Source: Welwitschia mirabilis
Lineage: Eukaryota > Gnetophyta > Gnetopsida > Welwitschiales
DNA length: 64,000 nucleotides
Assembly (NCBI GenBank): GCA_051453625.1
Contig: JBOZIK010000001.1
Span: 74,775,278 to 74,839,277, forward strand
Direction: 5' to 3'
Positions 1-12,760 of the stretch are shown here, piece after piece (the stretch's first letter is position 1; every line of letters begins with the position of its first letter). Both the position numbers and the translations under genes were made by a program. The notes beneath the pieces are model-generated. The model made no database searches. It worked only from the letters and a program-made list of their open reading frames with translations, and had not been told where the DNA came from.

Positions 1-79
1 TGAGTTTTAAAAAAAGAAAAGAATAAAAAAATTGGACATTATAGCTACCTAATTAGAACTCTAGTGCTCCCTTATGTGG

Positions 80-312
80 GAAACTACTACATCTTATCTA
101 TGAAGTAATAATGTATACTCTATGGATCTTTGTGGATCCTTGGAGATTTCTGGTCTGAACCTTGATGTTTCTTTATATTGGAAAATGCCTCTTTTCATTC
201 ATAGAGTGATGTTGTATACTCTATGGGTCTCTACAAACCATATCTATTGTCTAGTAAAAACCTTGATAATCCTTAATGTTGAAAACTACCTCATTTTGTC
301 TATATAGTGATC
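80..312. repeat. Degenerate ~100-bp tandem repeat, about 2.3 units
   Basis: Units begin near 80 (gaaactac), 181 (gaaaatgcc) and 281 (gaaaactacc), giving a period of 100-101 bp. Units 1 and 2 share the phrase 'tgtatactctatggrtct', and units 2 and 3 share 'tagtgat'. The units are diverged, so this is an old array. The flanking bases 1-79 and 313-812 hold no recognisable gene; the only notable string there is a TATA-like tataaatag at 452-460. Confidence 0.6.
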
Positions 313-812
313 ATGTTTTCTTTTGAATCCTACCTTATTTAAATGACAATGTTTTAACATCATGTCAAGGTTATTTCAACATCACTTCATTTTCATATTA
401 CTAGTACTATAATGTATTATTAACTAGTACTTTAAGATTTCTTATTTCCCTTATAAATAGGAGTAAAGGAATGCATTTTTCTTTATTGATATCCTCTTCA
501 TAGCTTTTCCTCATGGTAAGTCTTATTATTTTTATTATTCTCTTTTCTTTCTATTGCTATTTTTTTAATTTGTCATTTATCCATTCATTTTGTTTCAATA
601 GGATTTATTGCTTTATTTTTTACTTAATTACATTCTATTACACTTCATTATAAGGTATGCCTTAAAAAGCCTTTACAAAAGTTTGCTTGATTGACTTTTA
701 ACCTTAGGTTTGTAAACAAAGTTTGTTATTTATTAATGAAGTTTAATTTAATTAGGCTTTGAATTCTAATATCTTTGAGCTTATTTTCTTTTCTCTTTTC
801 CATTTTTATCTA

Positions 813-3800
813 TTCAAAAATTATTTAATTCTATATTTAATTTTTGCCTTCTATGACAATGAGGTACATCATCTTTATCTTGGTTAACTTCATATAAATC
901 CTTAAACTATTAGAGATACCTTCAATCTATCTAACAAAAACCTCAAGCCTATAAAGTTTTTAAATTATGAATTATAATCCTTAGATTTTTTCAAAACTAT
1001 ATTCTTTGACTTCATAGATAGAAAACTTGGTAACCATCTATACCATAGAGTACCCATAAAATTGTTTTAGTATCATATTAGATGGCTTTATGGATTTTGA
1101 TTACTTATCAAAATTTTTTACAATTGTACTCTTTTGAGCTTCCAAAGTATGTGATTTATCTACTATGTGTTTTTAAGATAAGGAGATATCCTTTAATTAG
1201 AATTATAGTATTTACGTACAAGTCATTTTACAACTTAATAATACTAGAAAAAATTTAAATAATGGGATCTTAACTCATAAAATATCCTTATTTTGCTATA
1301 TTTTTTCTTTTATGAAGGAGAGATCTTTGTGAATATTATACAAAATAATCTTCCATGAAGTATCATCATGCCTTTATCCTTTCTTCCTCTTATTAATCCT
1401 TATGAAACCATCCATTCTTTTAATGAGGAAGGAGAGCTGACTTATTCCTCCACTAGTATAATTTTTTCTAATAAGGTATGTATTTTGTTTTATTTGTACT
1501 TCCATATTTTTAAAGTTTGGCTATAGTTACAAACATATTTATTCTTATAGATGGATACAAAAGAGAAATCCTCATCTAGAACACCATGATAATAAAGAAG
1601 CAGAAATGTTCTTCTATCACGTCTAGATTTTTCCTAAGATAGCAAACCTTCTTAGATAATTCAAATAAATGATTCAATGCTAGAAACTTAATAATAAAAA
1701 CAAGACTACTTACAAAGTAAATAGAAATAATAATATCTCAAATAAAAGTAATAGTTAAATTAGGTATTTATATAATTGATTATCTTAGACTTATTTGAAA
1801 GATAAATTTATAGTCTNNNNNNNNNNNNNNNNNNNNNNNNNNNNNNNNNNNNNNNNNNNNNNNNNNNNNNNNNNNNNNNNNNNNNNNNNNNNNNNNNNNN
1901 NNNNNNNNNNNNNNNNTTCAAAAATTATTTAATTCTATATTTAATTTTTGCCTTCTATGACAATGAGGTACATCATCTTTATCTTGGTTAACTGCATGTA
2001 AATCCTTAAACTATTATAGATACCTTCAATTTATCTAACAAAAAATCAAGCCTATAAAGTTTTTCACCTATGAGTTACAATCCTTATATTTTTTTCAAAA
2101 CTATATTTTTTGACTTCATAGATAGAAAACTTGGTAACCATCTATACCATAGAGTATTCATAACATTGTTTTAGTATCTTATTAGATGGCTTTATGGATT
2201 TTGATTACTTATCAAAAATTTTTACAATTGTAATCTTTTGAGCTTCCAAAGTATGTGATTTATCTACTATGTGTTTTCTAAAATAGGGAGATATCCTTTA
2301 ATTAGAATTATAGTATTTATGTACAAGTCATTTTGCAACTTAATAATACTAGAAAAAATTTAGATAATGAGATTTTAACTCATAGAATATCCTTATTTTG
2401 CTATATTTTTTCTTTCATGAAGGAGAGAGATTTGTGAATATTATACAAAATAATCTTCCATGAAGTATCATTATGCCTTTATCCTCTCTTCCTCTTATTA
2501 ATCCTTATGAAACCATCCCTTCTTTTAATGAGGAAGGAGAGCTCACTTATTCCTCCACTAGTATAATTTTTTCTAATAAGGTATGTATTTAGTTTTATTT
2601 GTACTTCCATATTCTTAAAGTTTGGCTATATTTACAAACATATTTATTCTTATAGATGGATACAAAAGAGAAATCCTCATCTATGACATCATGATAATAA
2701 AGAAGCAGAAATGTTCTTCTATTACATCTAGATTTTTCCCAAGCTAGAAAACCTTCTTAGATAATTCAAATAAATGATTCAATGCTATAAACTTAGTAAT
2801 AAAAACAAGAATACTTCCAAAGTAAATACAAAAAAAAAAAAAAAAAATCTAAAATAAAAGTAATAGTTAAATTAGGTATTTATATAATTGATTATCTTAG
2901 ACTTATTTGAAAGATAAATTTATAGTCTTCAGTTAACTAATTAATAGATCATCTTAACTAAAATTTTAATGTTGCTTATGCATAAGGTTATTACATGAAA
3001 ACTAAATGCTCGAATTGTTTTGGATTCTATTATTTTTGTAGCTAGATTAAAGCTTTAGTTTATTTTGAAATTAATTCTATTTATGAATGAATTTATGTTT
3101 AACATAATTAACACTAGACTTCTTGATGCATGTTAGATTTTTTTTTAACTACAGCTTAACATTAATTCTCTTTATCTCATCATGCAATGGTATTTATATA
3201 TGATCTTGAGTAATTATTGATGTTATTTATTTACCTCATTTAGTTAAAAAAAATTTACCAAATAATGTTTTATTATTTTTTACAATCTATGATCAGACTT
3301 GGAAAGGAAGGGTTAAGAGAATTTAAACTACTTGTCAAAACCCACATCCTACTGTCATTTCTACTATTAGTCCTATGTTATAAATACCTGAGTCCTTCAC
3401 TCATTAGATTCATAGGAGTTTACCTTGTGACTTGATCATGTGTAGCTTGATTACCTTTAGAAATACATTAAACTTCATTAAGGATAGGTGTGGTCTACAG
3501 TTGTCTTATAAATACTATGTTTTCTTGCATAACCTAGATTTACCCTATGTATTAATATTTGCAAATCTTGTATGATTATCATATGTTTTTGATATCATGT
3601 ATGCGCTACTATTGTCATGAAATCCAAGTTTTCTTAATGTTATCTCATGAAATCCTCTTGATGGTGCAAGGAGTCTATATCTTATGGAGTCATTGTGAAA
3701 CGTCTGTAAACTTTGAGTGATCTTGATGTCACTTATCGTGCTTGAGTTACTATGATGAAACTAGTGTTAGTCTTGAGTCTATTATTAATCATGAACCTTG

Positions 3801-5078
3801 GATAAAATAAATTATGTATAATAATTTTGGCTAAGGTAACCAGTTGTTCATAACATCAAAGAGTGTACCTCTCTTTTTTAAGTCTCATGAAAATGAGACC
3901 GAACCCACAGGATGAAAGGGAAAGATATGCACATCATTATAAATAATCTTATCCCTCTTGGTTGTGTGCAACTAGCTTATTTGTAATTGATGTGATGTAA
4001 GATATCACTAAAGAAAATAATGCTAATTAGATGAAGGATCATGTTCAAGTTGTATGTCTTATTCTTAGAAACCTTCCCAACATATTCCTTGTCATGGGCC
4101 ACACTGGGAGCTATGATGAATTAGTTCTTTTACTACTTATGCTTGTGTAGGAAATGTTACATGTAAGGATGCAAGAAAATGCTAGTGATTATGATATTAC
4201 CTGCATGCTACCTTCATGTTTGCATCCGCAGTCATGTGAATGTTTATGTCTTCTTTATTTTAGTTATTGTTGAACATGTGCTATAGTTGTAGTTAATTTT
4301 AGAGAAGTTACATGTGTGATGTATACTCAGATTTATTTTTAATTAATAAACAAGTATTTGTTTATCTGATAAATTAATTTATATCATGGTATTTTATTGT
4401 CTATGTGTTTCTTCTCCCTAATTATTTACTACATAGTGAAGCAACGTATTGCATGCTTGATGTTTGTGAAATAGGATGATTGACTTTTCTTGATTAAGAA
4501 GTAATAAAGTTGATATGATTTTAATTTATAAACTATTATTCCACATGCATTTAAATTATATACATCTTCAATGGGTATATATTTTATCTAGATAGCACTT
4601 TTGATTAAGGAATAATAAGTGGAACTTAATAAGGATATGTTGACTTTGATTAACTATGGTAAAACTCAATGTTTAAGTATAAGTAATCCTTGAGATAAAT
4701 TTATTTATAACCATCTCCCAATCCTTGTTAAGTTTTTTTTTGATTAATTAATCATCTCATGTCCTAGACAGGACAATGGTCTAGATTTCAAATCCCTAGC
4801 CCAAAAATACATTCCTTTGAAAATAAATTTTGTTTTACTAAACTTAGTCTTAATGGGACATGCCAAAAAAAAAATTCTTTTTCTAAATCCTTATTAATCT
4901 TTATTCTTTTGTAACCTCCCTTTCATATTTTCTTTTAGTTAAATCCCTCTCATCAAGCATCTCCTCCTACATGTTCATGTGCCTCGATGTCCTTCATATT
5001 AATCTGGGCATTAATGCCTTTACTTCATTTTCTTGGTTTTTTCCCTCTTGTGCATGCTATCCCCTACCCATGTCTCAC
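813..5078. repeat. Unclassified AT-rich repeat R1, first copy (interrupted by a 100-N gap)
   Basis: This is non-coding sequence that recurs in the window: 813-1816 matches 1917-2928, 2862-5078 matches 6990-9212, and a more diverged piece is at 17281-17720. It contains a TATA-like string tataaatac at 3379-3387, conserved in the second copy at 7505-7513, so it may be an LTR or other promoter-bearing part of a retroelement. No TG...CA boundary, PBS or coding domain could be fixed, so the class is left open. An 18-A run sits near 2830-2847. A perfect 7-bp hairpin with a GAAA loop lies at 3882-3899. Confidence 0.55.
1817..1916. other. Assembly gap (100 N) between overlapping copies
   Basis: The sequence before the gap (813-1816) is repeated immediately after it (1917-2928). 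Suffix-equals-prefix geometry suggests an unmerged contig overlap. The copies differ at several percent of positions by eye. Confidence 0.9.
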
Positions 5079-6889
5079 TTTTTTTTTGAATGAAAGTTTA
5101 TGAAATTTCATTACTGAAATGCTAAAGGTCCAACTCATACAAAAACCAAGTGGAGCAAAAATAGGGGCTAAAAACAATTGAGTCCCGAAATACAACCTAG
5201 CTTTAATCAAATAAGGAATCTGGGATATGAGAAACATCCCTCCAAACAAACTGAGGGTATACATAGACTTCATAAAAAACCAAGAAAAAAAATCTGGAGA
5301 AAAATAGATGAAATTTATACCTGAAGAATTCTAAGAAAAACTTGGATAAGGATGAAACATGTTGACTACTTCAATGGCATCTCAGATTAGATCCCAGAAG
5401 CATAATCTTATCTTCACATGAAAATTTAGCGTTTCTTCAAGAAAGCAAAACTAGAGATCTTGATACTTCCTCTAATTTGGATATGCCTATATAAGAGTTA
5501 ACTAAGAAAACATGTAGGTGGTTCAAATCCATCTCTAAAATGCTTCCCATCTACTGATGCTTACTGTTGCTTAGTACAGTGCAAGATCACCAAGCTTGTA
5601 CTATAGCCAATGTGGAAAACCTTGAGATGGAGACATAGTGAGACACTAGCATTACCCCATGGCCTAGGCAGAACAATAGCTAATGAAGGGTTATACTTCT
5701 CTATTTTGATGGAATCTCTGATTGTTATGGAGAAACTTCAGCGCTAAAGTAGACAACTTTGAACATCATCATAGGAAAACCTCTACCTTATGCTAAAGGT
5801 TTATCTACCTATAGGACTTCCTTAAGATTGTTAAATAGCTTGATTAGCTTTCATTAGACTATTAATCATACACTGCCCACCTAGAGCATTTAAGAAGAAA
5901 TAGGGGCATGTATCCACTTCAAGCCTAGAAGAAAACCTGCACTTTTGGATCCTGAAAAATATAATATCTTGTTATAAAGCAGGAAAAAAAAGGAAGGAGC
6001 ATTTCTTTACACAAGTAAAGAGGATTCTTTTATTGGGCTGCTTGCATCTTTACAATTCCACTTACATTCCTAGCCTATAAATAACTTTATAAAGATAAGT
6101 TTATCCAAAAACAAAATAGTATAACATAAAAGGAAGGAGTTATATAGTTCTACCTTGAAGGTGGGAAGATAAATCCACTGATTGACATCAAATTCTATTT
6201 TTCTTTATGTTTTTAAGCTGTTGAACTGATGATAGTCTAATAGACATATGGAACTTTATCTCTTTAATAATCTAGGCTAATTGGAAATACTTTTTCTTAA
6301 CTATTTTTTCATTCCTATCTTTTAAAATATGATAGATGCACACTATAATAATAAATTTCAAGATTGCATGTTGAGTGGTCTTGGACCTTTACTTTCTTTT
6401 TAGCCAAATGCACACCTCCTTCCAAGAATAATCTAGAGTGCTAATACCAATTAGGCTTAGAGATGTCCTAAGAAGGAGGACACATGGAGAACATTCAAAG
6501 AAGAGATGATTCATGAACTCATCAACCAAGCTGCAAAGGACACAAATTGGATCAGTTTGCAACCCTATCTTAGATAGTCTATCCTTGGTGAATAGTCTAT
6601 TATTATAAGCCAACAAAGCAATGAAAGAGTATTTTGGAAGGGCAAAATAGTTCTAGATAAGATCATACAAATCAATATTTTAAACTTACCCACAAAGAAA
6701 CTAGTAAACTAAAGCTGTAGAAAAAGGATTACCTAAAATTTTCCAAACTAGAATGTCAAGTGCAATATGCACACAGCCCTTTAAATGAGGTCTGATTTTA
6801 AGGATATTTTTTATGGTCTAAGAGTTATTTTGTTTAACTTGACAATTCTAGATATCTACTTCTTTAAAGCAGAATTCATTGCACCACTT
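5079..6889 (-). mobile_element. Plant LINE (non-LTR retrotransposon), 3' part, copy 1
   Basis: This is a minus-strand LINE whose 3' end is the poly-T run at 5079-5087 on the plus strand, that is, a poly-A tail after a 3' end reading ...AATGAAATTTCATAAACTT. It runs into the 100-N gap at 6890, so the reverse transcriptase part is missing here. The zf-RVT domain is at 6389-6616. The bases between the tail and that domain (5088-6388) look like 3' UTR with no readable ORF of interest. The whole segment is repeated in copy 2 (9213-11027), together with its flank outside the tail, so the two copies do not represent two insertions. Confidence 0.8.
6389..6616 (-). pseudogene. LINE ORF2 C-terminal zinc-binding (zf-RVT) domain, copy 1
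   Basis: This is the remnant of the reverse-transcriptase zinc-binding domain that follows the RT in plant LINEs. An open stretch of 75 residues contains TKDRLSKIGLQTDPICVLC followed by a CX2C...H...C pattern (CVLC ... NHLFFEC). This matches the family consensus of a 'T.drL.k.g...d..C.lC....Es..HLff.C' type. The reading frame is otherwise closed and the N-terminal ORF2 lies in the gap. Compared with copy 2 (10559-10909), both cysteines of the first pair are retained here. It is presumed non-functional because no full ORF surrounds it. Confidence 0.8.
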
Positions 6890-6989
6890 NNNNNNNNNNN
6901 NNNNNNNNNNNNNNNNNNNNNNNNNNNNNNNNNNNNNNNNNNNNNNNNNNNNNNNNNNNNNNNNNNNNNNNNNNNNNNNNNNNNNNNNN
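6890..6989. other. Assembly gap (100 N) between overlapping copies
   Basis: Left flank 2862-6889 matches right flank 6990-11027 over about 4 kb. Both contain the same LINE 3' part and the same R1 sequence in the same order, so this is likely a contig overlap or alternative haplotype. Confidence 0.9.
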
Positions 6990-9212
6990 AATAGTTAAAT
7001 TAGGTATTTATATAATTGATTATCTTAGACTTATTTGAAAGATAAATTTATAGTCTTCAGTTAACTGATTAATAGATTGTCTTAACTATAAATTTTAATG
7101 TTGCTTATGCATAAGATTATTACATGAAAACTAAATGCTCAAATTGTTTTGGATTCTATTATTTTATATCTAGATTAAAGCTTTAGTTTATTTTGAAATT
7201 AATTCTATTTATGCATGAATTTCTATTTAACATAGTTAACACTAGATTTCTTGATGCATGTTAGATTCTTTTTAACTATAGCTTTACATTAATTCTCTTT
7301 ACCTCATCATGCAATGGTATTTATATGTGATCATAAGTAATTATTCATGTTATTTATTTATCTCATGTAGTTAAAACAATTGATCAGATAATGTTTTATT
7401 ATTTTTTACAATCCATGACTAGACTTGGAAAGGAAGGATTAAGAGAACTCAAACTACTTGTCAAAACCCAAATCCTACTATCATTTTTACTATTAGTCCT
7501 ATGTTATAAATACTTGAGTCCTTCACTTATTAGATTCATAGGAGTTTATCTTGTGACTTGATCATGTAAAGCTTGATTACCTCTAGAAATACATTAAACT
7601 TCATTAAGGATAAGTGTGTTCTATAGTCCGCTTATAAATACTATGTTTTCTTTCATGACCTAGATGTACCCTATGTATTAATATTTGCAAATCTTATATC
7701 ATTATCATAGGTTTTTAATATCATGTATGTGCTACTGTTGTCATGAAAACCAAGTTTTCTTAATGTTATCTCATGAAAACCCTCTTGAAGATGCATGAAG
7801 TCTATATCTTGTGGAGTCATTGTGAAACTTCTATAAACTTTGAGTGATCTTGATGTCACTTGTCGTGCTCAAGTTACTGTAACTAAACTAGTGTTAGCCT
7901 TGAGTCTCTTGTTAACCATGGACCTTGGATAAAATAAATTATGTATAATAATTTTGGCTGTTGTTCATAACATCAAAGAGTGTAACTCTCTTTTTTGAGT
8001 CTCATGAAAATGAGACTGAACATGCAAGATGAAAGGAAAAGATATGCACATCATTATAAATAATCTTATCCCTCTTGGTTATGTGCAACTAGCTTATTTG
8101 TAGTTGATATAATGTGAGATATCACTAAATAAGATAATGTTAATTATATAAGCGGTCATGTTCAAGTTGTATGTCTTTTTCTTAGAAACCTTCCCAACCT
8201 CTTCCTTGTCATGGGTCACACTGGGAGCTCTGATGAATTAGTTCTTTTACCACCTTTGCTTGTGTAGGAAATGTTGCATGTGAGTATGCAAGAAAATGCT
8301 AGTGATCATGTTGTTACCTGCATGCTACCTTCATGGATGGATCCACAGTCATGTAAATGTTTGTGTCTTCTTTACTTTAGTTATTATTGAGCATGTGCTA
8401 TAGTTGTAATCAACTTTAGAGAAGTTATGTGTTAGTTCTATGTGTGATGTATACTTAGATTTAATTTTCATTAATAAAGAAGTGTTTGTTTGTGTGATAA
8501 ATTAATTTATGTCATGGTAATTTATTGTCTATGTGTTTCTTCTCCCTAATTATTTACTACATAGTGATGTAACGTATTGCATGCTTGATGTTTGTGAAAT
8601 AGGATTATTGACTTTTCTTAATTAAGAAGTCATAAATTTGATGTGATTTTAATTTATAAACTATTATTCCACATGCATTTGAATTATATACATCTTTAAT
8701 GGGTATAAATTTTATCTAGATAGCACTTTTGATTAAGAAACAATGAGTGGAACTTGATAAGGATATGTTGACTTTGATTAACTATGGAAAAATACAATGT
8801 TTAAGTATAAGTAATCCTTGAGTTATACCTTACTTATAATCATCTCCCAACCCTTGTTAAGTTGTTTTCTTTAGATTAATTAATCATCTCATATCCTAGA
8901 TAGAACAATGATCTATATTTCAAATTCCTAGTCCAAAAATACATTCCTTTGAAAATAAATTTTGTTTTACTAAACTTAGTCTTAATGAGACATGCCAAAA
9001 AAAAATTTCTTTTTCTAAATCCGTATTAATCTTTATTATTTTGTAACCTGCCTTTCATATTTTCTTTTAGATGAATCCCTCTCCATAAAACATCTCCTCC
9101 TATGCATTCACATGCCTACGTGTCCTTCATATTGATTTGGGCATTAATGCCTTTACTTCATTTTCTTGATTTTTTCCCTCTTATGCATCTTATTCCCTAC
9201 CCATGTCTCACA
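6990..9212. repeat. Unclassified repeat R1, second copy
   Basis: It is co-linear with 2862-5078 with scattered substitutions and small indels. The TATA-like string is at 7505-7513 and the GAAA-loop hairpin (gtctcat-gaaa-atgagac) at 7999-8016. Both are unchanged from the first copy although the flanks differ. No coding region was recognised. Confidence 0.6.
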
Positions 9213-10233
9213 TTTTTTTTGAATAAAAGTTTATAAAATTTCATTACTAAAATTCTAGAGGTCTAACTCATACAAAAATCAAGTGGAGTAAAAATATGGG
9301 TTGAAAACAATCAGGTCTTGAAATACAACCTATTCTTAATCAAATAAGGAATTTAGGATATGAGAAACATCCCTTCAAATAAACTAAGGGTATACATAGA
9401 CTTCATAAAAAACCAAGTAAAAAAAAATTGAAGAAAAATAGATGAAATTTGTACCTAAAGAATTCTGAGAAAAACTTAGATAAGGGTAAAACATATTCAC
9501 TACTTCAATGGCATCTCAAGTCAGATCCTAGAAGCACAATCTTATCTTCACATGAAAATTTGTTGTCTCTTTAAGAAAGAAAAACTAGAAATCTTGATAC
9601 TTCCTCTACTTTTGATATGCCTATATAAGAGATAACTAAGAAAACATGCAGGTGGTTTAGGTCCATCTCTAAAATGCTTCCCATCTACTGATGCTCACTG
9701 CTGCTCAGTACAGTGCAAAATTAGTAAGCTTGTGCTATAGCTAGTATGGGAAACTTGAGATGGAGACATAGTAAGATACTAGCATTACCCCATGGCCTAG
9801 GCAAAATAATAGCTAATGAAGGATTATACTACTCTATTTCGATGGGATATCTAAGTGTTATGGAGAAACTTCAGCACTGAAGTAGGCAACTTTGAACATC
9901 ATCATACGACAACCTCTACCTTCTGCCAAATTTTATCTACCTACAGGACTTCCTTAAGCTTGTTAACTAGCTTTATTATCTCTCATTAGACTATCAATCA
10001 CACACTAACCACCCATAGCATTGAAGAAGAAACAGAGGCATGTATCCACTTCAGGACCAAAAGAAAACCTGCACTTTTGGGTCTTGGAAAAAACAATAGC
10101 TTGTTATAAAGCAGGAACAAAGAGGAAGGGGCATTACTTTACACAAGCAAAGAGGATCCTTTTATTTGGTAGCCTAAATCTTTGCAATTCCACTTAAATT
10201 CCTAGCCTACAAATAACTTTCTAAAGAAAATCC

Positions 10234-10243
10234 NNNNNNNNNN
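10234..10243. other. 10-N gap with abutting or overlapping flanks
   Basis: Compared with the parallel stretch near 6081-6120, the flanks (…aaaatcc / caaaaataaaatag…) are almost contiguous. The gap size is probably nominal. Confidence 0.7.
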
Positions 10244-10558
10244 CAAAAATAAAATAGTATAACATAAAAGCAGGAGTTATATAGTTTTGCCCAGAAGGTG
10301 AGGAGATAAACCCATTGATTGACACCAAATTCTATTTTTCTTTGTGTTTTTAAGTTGTTGAATTGACAATAGTCTAATATACATATGGAACTTTATCTCT
10401 TTGATAATCTAGGCTAATTGAAAATCTTTTTGCTTAAATATATTTTCATTCCTAGCTTTCCAAATATGATAGATGCACGTTGTAATAATAAATTTCAAGA
10501 TTGCACATTGAGTAGTTCTAAATCTTTACTTGCTTTTTAGTTAAATGCACACCTCCTT

Positions 10559-10909
10559 TCAATAATAATCTACAGTGATAGTACCAATCAATCTTAGAGA
10601 CATCCTAAGAAGGAGGACACATGGAGAACATTCAAAGAAGAGGTGATTCATGAACTCATCAACTAAGCTGCAAAGGGCACTAATTGGATTAGTTTGCAAC
10701 CCTATCTTAGATAGTCTATCCTTGATGAGAAATCTGTTGTTACAAGCTAACCAAGCAATGAAAGAGTATTTTGAAAGGGCAAAATAAATCCAGATAAGAT
10801 CATACCAATCAATCTTTTGGACTTGCCCATAAAGAAACTGGTAAACTAAAGGTGTAAAAAAAGGATTACCTAAAATTTTCCAAACTAGAGAGTCAAGTGC
10901 AATCTGCAC
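10559..10909 (-). pseudogene. LINE ORF2 C-terminal connection and zf-RVT domain, copy 2
   Basis: An open 116-residue stretch covers the segment before and including the zf-RVT domain. The order is ...LVWKILGNPFFTPL..., then IWIYFALSKYSFIAWLACNN, then RLSKIGLQTNP and the metal-binding region ISALC ... NHLFFECSPC. One cysteine of the first CX2C pair present in copy 1 is replaced (ISALC instead of ICVLC), so metal binding would be impaired. It is the C-terminal part of the ORF2 protein, which copies LINE RNA into DNA at the target site; this copy cannot be complete because upstream frames carry stops. Confidence 0.8.
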
Positions 10910-11850
10910 ACAACCCTCTAAATGGGGTCTGAGTTTAAGGATCTTTTTTTATGGTCCAAGAGTTATTTTATTTAACTTGATAATATCAGATATCTACTTC
11001 TTTAAAGTAGAATTCATTACATCACTTTACCCATAAAGAATTTTTCTTGAGAACAAGATCCCATAGTTTTGTAATCACTAGAGCTTTGTTAATTACTATG
11101 GAATCTGTAAATTCAAGTCCCCATATCTTTTTTGATTTTACCAAACTAAGATAAGTAACAGGAGCTTTTTTTTACTGTTCTAGATTCCTTGTCCATAGAA
11201 AATGTCTAGATAAAGAATTAATTTCATGCATAACTTTATTACAAAGTATAAAAACCTTGCACTAGTAGGAAGATAGAGACTGAAGCACAACCTTAATCAG
11301 TACGCATCAACCTACATAAGAGAGGAATTTTTTGGTCCACGATATGATTTTTCCTAATACCTTAAGGATGTGGGGGAGAAATTCAAAGACAGATAATTTT
11401 TTGAGGTTCAGAGAAACCCCTAAGTATCTAACTGGGAGGTCCCCTTTAGAAAAGCCTAAAAAGTATAAGAGTCTGTCTTTTTGCTTAAGGGTAATACCAC
11501 CAATAAATGATTATATCTTTAATGAATTAGCCTCAAGAACTGAAACCTCCTTAAAATGCTAGAATGTTTCTTTCAATAGACAAATAGTCTTATCATTTAC
11601 TTTGTTAAAGAGAAAAAGATCATCTGCATAGCACAAGTGAGTGATTTGCAGTTTTTCACATTTGGAATGGAAACAGAAATTGAGATGATAAGTCAGCTTT
11701 TTTAGACTTCTTGAAAAAAATTCCATAATAATATAAAAAAGATAGGGGAATAGTAGATTCCCTTGTCTAAGTCCTATCTTTCCTTAAAAATAGCCTACCA
11801 TACCTTCCTTAATGAGGGTAGTACTAACATTGTTCTACCTCTAAAGTTCT
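10910..11850 (-). pseudogene. LINE ORF2 reverse transcriptase fragment (YADD)
   Basis: Minus-strand translation gives, with stops and frame changes, GYF.GKIGLRQGN, then LFPYLFYIIMEFFSRSLKKL, then LQITHLCYADDLFLF. The YADD box is encoded by 11619-11630. Downstream come FIGGITLKQKDRLLYFLGFS and GDLPVRYLGVSLNLKKLS. These are the fingers/palm/thumb landmarks of plant LINE RTs (RVT_1). The usual RQGDP.SP box is altered to RQGNLLFP. The palm aspartates survive. The N-terminal RT and the endonuclease domain are absent, which is typical of 5' truncation during target-primed reverse transcription. Confidence 0.85.
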
Positions 11851-12760
11851 TCCTATGTTGGCCTTCCCTTCTACCTATCATTGCAGCCATGATAGCTCTA
11901 TTTACTATACCTCCCATGTTGTTCATGACTGATCTGCCTCCTTTCCTAGCTAAAAAGAAAGAACTCATTGATTTAGGAATTTCTCTTCTTGCTCCATTCA
12001 ATCACTGATGTGTTCCCTATCAAAGTCCAATTAAAATTCCTCAAATACATTGAATTTGGGGGCCTCCTATATTCATCAAATCTAATTCTTAAATTTGTGC
12101 TTTTTAATTTCAAGCTTTCTTCCTCATGCATTCAAACTATGTACCACTTCCTGTGTTCTTTCTATTCCCTTATGCATTCTCTATTAGTGCACAAATTTAA
12201 ACCAACACAATCTTCTTCTCTAAATGTAGTAAGATGGAGGCAAGTCTCAAGTACCCAAACATATCTCAGAAGACTTTTATTTATGATGTTTTAACAAGTA
12301 TATGTAGACATTGAAAAGCTTAGGAGCTGATAAGTCCTAAGTTTAAGTTGATAAGCAATAATCACTATTCTTTTAAGGTGTTATCAAGTTATATGCTAAT
12401 GAACCCTTTCTAACAATGAGTACAGTCCATGTAAGAACATGTCTAGCCTACATGTTCAAATAAGATAAGCCCTTTCTTATGAATCATATTATCTTCTAAT
12501 GAAATAGTTTATTTACAATTGTATGATATTGTTGTAATGGTTATCAACAAGAAGTTTCAATAGCATAAAATAATGATTTCAACCCCTAATAAGTGCCTAT
12601 ATATATATATATATATAAAATTAATCTTTTCTTTGACTCATCTACCCTTTCCAAGGTTTAAAAATTAACATCTATTAGGTACAAATGGAAATGTATAAGT
12701 GCATAGATTCACCTCTTATAGTAAAATACAAGTGTAATATATCTCAAATAATACATTAAA
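11851..12760. other. No recognised gene; locally GC-richer patch at 11,790-12,010
   Basis: Overlapping short open frames exist on both strands (81 residues plus, 68 residues minus) in a patch that is visibly richer in G+C than its surroundings. Neither resembles a family I recognise. The minus-strand frame is basic, with repeated Arg/Lys and Met. A short (TA)n run lies at about 12599-12617. Confidence 0.4.

Larger units (their letters stand above)
9213..11850 (-). mobile_element. Plant LINE, 5'-truncated, copy 2 with RT domain
   Basis: This is the best-preserved LINE in the window. On the minus strand it runs from an RT fragment near 11850 to a poly-A tail (plus-strand poly-T at 9213-9220). 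In order one reads: the GLRQG motif that precedes the catalytic site, the YADD catalytic motif at 11619-11630, the thumb phrase GDLPVRYLGVSL near 11411-11446, the NKALVITKLWDLVLKKNSLWVK stretch near 11041-11100, and the zf-RVT domain at 10559-10909. The 5' limit is where LINE similarity fades and is approximate. A 10-N gap at 10234-10243 lies in the 3' UTR. Confidence 0.85.

Noticed and set aside
122-307. 61-residue open frame at the left end
   Set aside because: It lies across a degenerate 100-bp tandem repeat and has no family resemblance.
8227-8290. CTGATGA ... GAAA arrangement suggestive of a hammerhead ribozyme
   Set aside because: No complementary stem II lies between the two core strings, and the CTGATGA string is not conserved in the other copy (ctatgatga).
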